Assembly (NCBI GenBank): GCA_018398585.1
Contig: JAGTTD010000009.1
Coordinates: 8,871,193-8,935,192 of the forward strand
Reading direction: 5' to 3'
Length of the DNA: 64,000 nt
From: Simmondsia chinensis
Lineage: Eukaryota; Streptophyta; Magnoliopsida; Caryophyllales; Simmondsiaceae
The translations under genes and the position numbers were made by a program. Positions 58,133-64,000 of this stretch are shown here, one piece after another; the stretch's first letter is position 1; the number at the start of each line of letters is the position of its first letter. The notes below the pieces were generated by a model. The model worked only from the letters and a program-made list of their open reading frames with translations, was not told the origin of the DNA and searched no databases.

Positions 58133-60952
58133 ATTAAATGAGGAGAGAGAAAGGGGACGGGTTGGGGGGTTGAATGGGAGGGCCTTTTTGAAGAAAAATC
58201 GTACGGATTATTTTATTGAAAATGTATATTTTTTTTCTAAATACACATCCCAAAAATACACAAATATACTTTAATTTAACACAAATATAACCTATCATAC
58301 ACCGTGTATGAAATGCATCATACACCAATAAAACTTGAAATACACGTATATAAGCTGATTTCAGACCACTGTAATAGTAATTACATGAAAAAACCTACAA
58401 AAGTTGATTTTATGCCATTAAAACCTATCATACATTGTGTATGATACGTCATTTACCACTAATTGATAGAAATACACCTGAATAAGGTCATTTTACACTA
58501 TTATAACGCATCATACCTAGTGTATGATTCAATTTCAGACCACTGTAACCGTAATTACTTGAAAAAACATGCAAAAGTTGATCTTATGCCATTAAAACCT
58601 ATCATACATTTTGTATGACAAGTTATTTACAACTAATTACTTGAAATATACCTGAACAAGTTCATTATACACCATTTTAAGGGATCATACACAGTGTAGG
58701 ATCTGATTTTAGACCACTGCACCACTAAATACATGAAAAAACCTGCAAAAGTTGATTTTATGCCATTAACACCTATCATACATTGTGTATGACAAGTTAT
58801 TTACCATTAATTACTTGAAGTATACCTAAATAAGGTCACTTTACACCATTATAACCTATCATACCCAGTGTATGATTCGATTTCAGACCACTGTAACAGT
58901 AATTACTTAAAAAAACCAGCAAAAGTTGATTTTATGCCATTATAACCTATCATACATTGTGTATGCCAAGTCATTTACCACTAATTGCTTGAAATACACC
59001 TGAATAAGTTCATTTTACACCATTAAAACGCATCATACCCAGTGTATGAATCGATTTTAGACCACTGTACCCCTAATTACTTAAAAAAAAGTAAAAGTTG
59101 ATTTTATGCCATTATAACCTATCATACATTGTGTATGATAAGTCATTTACCACTAATTGCTTGAAATACACCTGAATAAGTTTATTTTATACCATTAAAA
59201 CGCATCATACCCAGTGTATGATTCGATTTCAGACCACTGCAACAGTAATTACATAAAAAAAACTGCAAAAGTTTATTTTATGCCATTAAAACCTATAATA
59301 ATTTGTGTATGATAAGTCATTTACCACTAATTACTTGAAACATACCTGAAAAGGTTCATTTTAAACCATTTTAACGCATCATACCCATTGCATGATTCGA
59401 TTTCAGCCCACTGTAACAGTAATTACTTGAAAAAACCAACAAAAGTTGATTTTATGCCATTTAAACCTATCATACATTGTGTATGACAAGTCATTTACCA
59501 CTAATTACTTGAAATACACCTGAATAAGTTCATTTTACACCATTAAAACGCATCATACCCAGTGTATGATTCGATTTCATACCACTGTACCCCTAATTAC
59601 TTGAAAAAAAAGCAAAAGTTGGTTTTATGCCATTATAACCTATCATACATTGTGTATGATAAGTTATTTACCACTAATTGCTTGAAATACACCTGAATAA
59701 GTTTATTTTACACCATTAAAATGCATCATACCCAGTGTATGATTCGATTTCAGATCACTGCAACAGTAATTACATAAAAAAAACTGCAAAAGTTTATTTT
59801 ATGCCATTAAAACCTATAATAATTTGTGTATGATAAGTCATTTACCACTAATTACTTGAAACATACCTGAAAAGGTTCATTTTAAACCATTTTAACGCAT
59901 CATACCCATTCTATGATTCGATTTCAGCCCACTGTAACAGTAATTACTTGAAAAAATCAGCACAAGTTGATTTTATGCCATTTAAACCTATCATACATTG
60001 TGTATCACAAGTTATTTACCAGTAATTGCTTGAAATACACCTGAATAAGTTTATTTTACACTATTAAAATGCATCATACCCAGTGTATGATTCGATTTCA
60101 GACCACTGTATCCCTAATTACTTGAAAAAAAACAGCAAAAGTTAATTTTATGTCATTATAACCTATCATACATTGTGTATGATAAGTCATTTACCACTAA
60201 TTGCTTGAAATACACCTGAATAAGTTCATTTTACACCATTAAAAGCATTATACTTAGTGTGTGATTCGATTTCAGACCACTGTAACAGTAATTACATAAA
60301 AAAAACTGCAAAAGTTGATTTGATGCCATTAAAACCTATCGTACATTGTGTATGACAAGCTATTTACCACTAATTAATTGAAATAAACATGAATAAGTTC
60401 ATTTTACACCATTAAAACGCATCATACCCAGTGTATGATTCGATTTCAGACCACTGTACCCCTAATTACTTGAAAAAAGCAGCAAAAGTTGATTTTATGC
60501 CATTATAACCTATCATACATTGTGTATGATAAGTCATTTACCACTAATTACTTAAAATACACCTGAATAAGTTCACTTTACAGCATTATAATGCATTATA
60601 CACAGTGTATGATTTTATTTCAGACACCACTAATTACTTAAAACACCTAAACAAGGTCTGGGAGGGAAGAAGAAAAAGGGCAAATTTGGAAATAATATTT
60701 TTTTTTGACAAAAAATATTCGAAAAGAAAAAAAAATGAAGAAAAGAAAGAGTGAAAAAAGTCAAAAAAATGTCCTTTTGCCTGCCTTGCATTAAATAAGG
60801 AGAGAGAAAGAGAGAGAGAGAGAGGACGGATGGGGGGGGGGGGGGGGGGGGTGAGGTGGGAGGGCATTTTTGTCCAAAAAGGTCTATTTATGGTTAAGGG
60901 AGTCTAAAAAAGAATAAGGTGGGGGTAGGGGGTCCAAACCGTACGATTTCCC
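58133..60952. repeat. Right inverted-repeat arm of MULE-2
   Basis: Mirror of the left arm, 2.82 kb: inner block with the CGTACG palindrome (58197-58207), tandem array 58262-60651, then a G-run (60834-60850) and the terminal ~110 bp. Fewer array units than on the left account for the length difference. Confidence 0.85.
58262..60651 (-). repeat. ~175-bp tandem repeat array, right arm of MULE-2
   Basis: Same dimeric unit as 42826-46075 in the opposite orientation, roughly 13-14 full units. Pairs of adjacent units are more alike than distant ones (for example 59220-59480 and 59750-60010), a sign of unequal exchange within the array. Confidence 0.9.
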
Positions 60953-61087
60953 AACAAATTAATAAGGAGCTAAAAATGATAATTTAAGTTTAAAACAATG
61001 AAAACAGTATTGAGATGACATATTAAATCTTTTTAAAATGTAAACACTCTCCGTGCATCGCATAGGGTTACATTTGTGAATTATAAC

Positions 61088-61208
61088 CGTGTAGCATCTT
61101 TGTGCCTCAATGGTTGGGAATGCTTTAGGCCATTCTCGGGGTCTCGAGTTCGAGCCACCTTTCCCCTATCTCCCAATGTAATGACCTTATCAATTTTAAA
61201 AAAAATTA
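61088..61208 (+). mobile_element. tRNA-derived SINE with target duplication
   Basis: A-box-like 'tgcctcaatggttggga' and B-box-like 'ggtctcgagttcgagccac', then an A-rich tail. Flanked by the direct repeat GTGAATTATAAC (61076-61087 and 61209-61220). A different family from 38327. Confidence 0.8.
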
Positions 61209-61286
61209 GTGAATTATAACTATGGGTTCGGTAACATAACTGATAAAAACCATAGTTAAACTAGCTGCTATGCTTATTTGGTTTTA

Positions 61287-61652
61287 TGTCAGGGTTTGAA
61301 CCCTGAATCAAGAAAAAGAAGAAAAGAAAGTTGAGGTTACTCAGCTATGGAGGAGAAGGAGACGAGAGAGGAGATAAGAGAGAGAAGAGGAGTCTGAGAA
61401 GGAAGAGAGAGAGTGAAGGTAAAGTAAGAGAGATAAATGTTGTTTATTATTTTGGATACCAACTCAGTACACATGAGTGTTCAAAAAAATTCAGTACACG
61501 TGTATTCTTATACCCTTTTATAATGAGACTTAACAACCATAACAATGTATCTAACTTCTTTAACCATGTATAACTAACGAAGTAACTAATCATATTACAT
61601 CTCAACAATACATTGTATATGTAATCTATACAATTCACTTAAGTACATGACA
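61287..61652 (-). repeat. 3' LTR of the chromovirus element
   Basis: 366 bp with inverted ends TGTCATGTAC and CCCTGACA. It contains a GA-rich stretch (about 61350-61440). There is no second copy in this window to compare with. Confidence 0.65.
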
Positions 61653-61680
61653 ATAGTTTCTCCTCCAATGATCCTTGACC

Positions 61681-63915
61681 TCAAGGATATGCAACAAAAT
61701 CTGGAAATTGAGCCTTGATGGTAGTGAAGTCCTCCCAAGTAGCCTCATTTTCATCCAAGTTGGTCCATTTAATTAGCCATTGAGTCATTGGCATGTTTTG
61801 CCTCTCAACTATCCTCCTTGCCAGCGTTTGCTTAGGAGCAATCTTGAGTTCACCTTGAAGGGATGTCTGTGGCAGCTGAGGAGTGACCATGACTAGTGAC
61901 CATGACTTGGTTACCAAGCTTTTTCTTTAGCTGTGAAACATGAAAGATTGGGTGAATAAGACATCCAGCAGGCAACAGCAACTTATAAGCCACCTGCCCT
62001 ATCTTCTGCAAAATCAAATAAGGCCCATAATACTTCAATGACATCTTAAGGTTCCTCCTAAGGGCAGCGGAAGCCTGCCTGTATGGCTGTAACTTCAAAT
62101 ATACCCCCTCCCCTGGCTGTAGGGTGGTCCTTTCAGATATATTCTTGTCAGCAAATCACTTCATTCTTGATTGAGCTTGTACCAGATGAAGTCTCAACTG
62201 CTGGAGTGTGGGCCGTCTCTCATCAAACCAGTCACCAATAGAGGCCATTGTTGAAAGGGAACTAGGGGAATGTTCCGGATGAAGCAGGGGTGGCTCATAG
62301 CCATAGAGAGCTTGGAAAGGCATGAGCTTTAGACTGCTGTGGAATTAGTGTTATACCATAGTTTAGCAAGAGATAACCATATTTTCCAATGCTCGGGTTT
62401 GTCCAACCAAAAACATCTCAGATATGTTTCTAAGCACTGATTCACCCTCTCAGACTGACCATCTGATTGAGGGTAGTAGGATGAGCTCATGTCAAGAGAG
62501 CTCCCCAAAAGTTTGAAGAGCTCCTGCAAAAAAATGGCTAAGGAAGATTTTGTCTCTGTCTAAGACTATACTCTCAGGTAATCCATGAAGTTTATGGACA
62601 TGGTCCATGAAAAGTCTGGCTACATGTGTAGCTGTGAAGGGGTGAGTGAGAGGAATGAAGTGAGAATACTTAGTAAATCTATCCACCACCACAAGGATGG
62701 TGTCCCTTCTTTTGGAAAGAAGTAAACCCTCTATGAAGTCCATAGCAATGTGTGTCCAACATTGCTTAGAGACTTCTAGGGGCTGTAAGAGCCCAGGATA
62801 AGCCGTATGTTCTAATTTGCTTCTTTGACAAACATTGCATTCAACCACTGTTTTCAATACATCAACATTTAACTGTGGCCAGAAGAACAACTTCTTAAGC
62901 CTTTGATAGGTAGCCTGCATACCTAATTGGCTACTAATGGGTGAAGAATGAATGGATGGTATAAGTTGTGACCTCAGGTTATGACTCTGGCTCACATACA
63001 ACCTCCCATTGAATCTCAAAACTCCATTTCTGAGACAGTAGCCACGGTGGCTATCTGGTGCAAGCATCAGTTCAGAGAGAAGTCTTGTACAATGATCATC
63101 ATGCTCATAGCTCTTGGTGATTTCATTCACCCAAGTTAGGTGAACAACTGAGATCGAGAGTCCATGGCAAGAGCCATTAACTCTTCTTGATAAAGCATAT
63201 GCTACTTTATTCTCTTTTCCCTTCTTATAAGAGATCATATAGGCTAAACCTAGAAGTTTAGACATCCCCTTTTTCTGAATTCTTTTGGTGATTCGTTGTT
63301 CCAGTAAGTGCTTAAGAGCTTGGTGATCAGTTTTAATCACAAAGCACCCAGCTTCCAAGTAATGTCTCCATTTTGAAACTGCCAGCAGAATAGCTAAAAA
63401 CTCCTTTTCATACACAAAGAGACATATATTCTTAGGTCCCAGAGCTTTGCTAAGAAAGGTAAGGGGCTTTTCCTGCTGCATAAGGACAGCCCCCATCCCT
63501 TTATCACTAGCATCAATTTCTAGGACAAAAGGTAGAGTAAAATCAGGCAAGGACAGCACTAGAGCTTCAGACATAGCCTTCTTAAGCAACTGTAAAGCTG
63601 CATCAACCTCTGCAGTCCAACAGAACCTAGCCTTTTTGAGCTGGTCAGTCAAAGGCTTAGCAATAGTGCCATACTTTTTCATAAATTGCCTGTAATACCC
63701 AGTAAGACCCAAAAAGGATCTCGATTCTTTAACATTTTGATGTCTGGGCCGAGAAACCATGGCTTCAACCTTGGTAGGATCTGTAGCAACCGTTGATGCT
63801 GAAATAATATGGCCCAAGTACTCAATGTAAGCTTAGGCAAAACTGCATTTACTCCTCTTGGCAAATAGCCTGTGCTTTCCAAGTTATTGTAGTACCACTT
63901 CCAGGCGCTCAACAT
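61681..63915 (-). pseudogene. Gypsy pol: RT end, RNase H, integrase, chromodomain (frameshifted)
   Basis: Reading the minus strand from 63915: RT thumb (RSFLGLTGYYRQF), RNase H (LEIDASDKGMGAVL, KTDHQALKHLL), integrase zinc region (C..C in NVCQRSK), and core with MDFIEGL, VLDRDKIF and SDGQSERVN carrying the D-D-E residues. The frame breaks near 63820, near 62510 and between 62330 and 62100. After that come VSQLKKKLG and a chromodomain (RRIVERQNM, WLIKWTNLDENEATWEDF) ending near 61681. The chromodomain places it among plant chromoviruses. Expected aromatic chromodomain residues are partly present. Not functional as it stands. Confidence 0.85.
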
Positions 63916-64000
63916 GGGAAGTAATGGAGGAGCTATATACTAATATACCATTAAAGAACACTAGGACACATTTCCTCTGGTAAGGAGCAAAAACATCATT

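Larger units (their letters stand above)
42535..60952. mobile_element. MULE-2: 18.4-kb Mutator-like element carrying transposase and DUF1985-Ulp1 genes
   Basis: Ends GGGAAATCGTACGGTTT at 42535 and its complement at 60952, flanked by an exact 9-bp direct repeat AACAAATTA (42526-42534 and 60953-60961). The first ~115 bp of each arm match closely. Then come inverted tandem-repeat arrays. In the core, a DUF1985/Ulp1 gene reads inward from the left arm and a MULE transposase gene reads inward from the right arm. MULEs that carry ULP-like genes are known in plants (Kaonashi-type elements of Arabidopsis, also melon). The long repeat-filled arms and intron-filling repeats are not something I recognise. 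Each gene has inactivating changes. Confidence 0.92.
61287..64000 (-). mobile_element. Chromovirus-type Ty3/gypsy retrotransposon, 3' part (runs off the window)
   Basis: The 3' LTR is 61287-61652 (minus strand), with termini TGTCA..TGACA, preceded by a purine tract (TTGGAGGAGAAAC). Upstream on the minus strand are the integrase C-terminus with chromodomain, integrase core, RNase H and the end of RT, in gypsy order. The 5' part and other LTR are beyond the right edge. Confidence 0.85.

Noticed and set aside
46145..58207. A separate 12-kb element bounded by the inner CGTACG blocks
   Set aside because: I found no target duplication at the inner blocks, and they are part of the arms' inverted repeat. 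I treat them as duplicated termini of one element.

Overview
The window is nuclear DNA of a flowering plant, most likely a eudicot. The evidence is one intron-rich, plant-specific bromodomain gene on an AT-rich background, dense nested transposable elements of plant families (Ty1/copia, Ty3/gypsy chromovirus, Mutator-like elements, SINEs, MITEs), and long AT microsatellites. The species cannot be named from the sequence. Bacterial features such as operons or ribosome binding sites do not apply.

Layout. 1-4353: AT-rich intergenic DNA with degraded repeats. 4354-11024 (minus): the only convincing host gene, a BRD1/BRD2/BRD13-type bromodomain protein of the plant SWI/SNF (BRM-associated) complex. 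I joined nine exons into a continuous 1303-residue frame, and the last exon holds a tandem array of 60-residue repeats. 12680-17026: a complete 4.35-kb Mutator-like element (MULE-1) with terminal inverted repeats and a 9-bp target duplication. Its transposase is broken by three nonsense codons. 17036-21032: AT-rich DNA with two foldback MITEs, a 5S-rRNA-derived SINE and the start of a tRNA-type SINE. 21033-35486: a retrotransposon nest. A deleted Ty3/gypsy-type element sits inside the SINE and itself contains a 2.2-kb solo LTR and a tandem multi-LTR array. A 5.3-kb Ty1/copia element with 164-bp LTRs lies just downstream. 35492-42525: more SINEs, MITEs, a LINE fragment and a large foldback element.

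42535-60952 is the most unusual part: one 18.4-kb Mutator-like element (MULE-2) bounded by an exact 9-bp target duplication. Its arms are about 3.7 and 2.8 kb of inverted repeat, made mostly of a ~175-bp tandem repeat. Inside are two convergent genes. One is an eight-exon DUF1985 + Ulp1 (C48 SUMO-protease-like) gene on the plus strand. The other is a two-exon MULE transposase on the minus strand. Related repeat units, each centred on an imperfect palindrome CATACAC-N-GTATG, fill the 5'-UTR introns of both genes, an internal intron of the ULP gene and the intergenic spacer, but not the exons. I infer that these are recognition sites for an element-encoded protein, possibly an anti-silencing or transposition system like the VANDAL/VANC pairing of Arabidopsis. 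Both genes carry a few inactivating changes, so this copy is probably non-autonomous now.

61088-61208 is another SINE, and 61287-64000 is the 3' end of a chromodomain-bearing Ty3/gypsy element on the minus strand that runs off the right edge. All exon joins are my manual reading of splice sites and frames. They were not tested against transcripts or databases.
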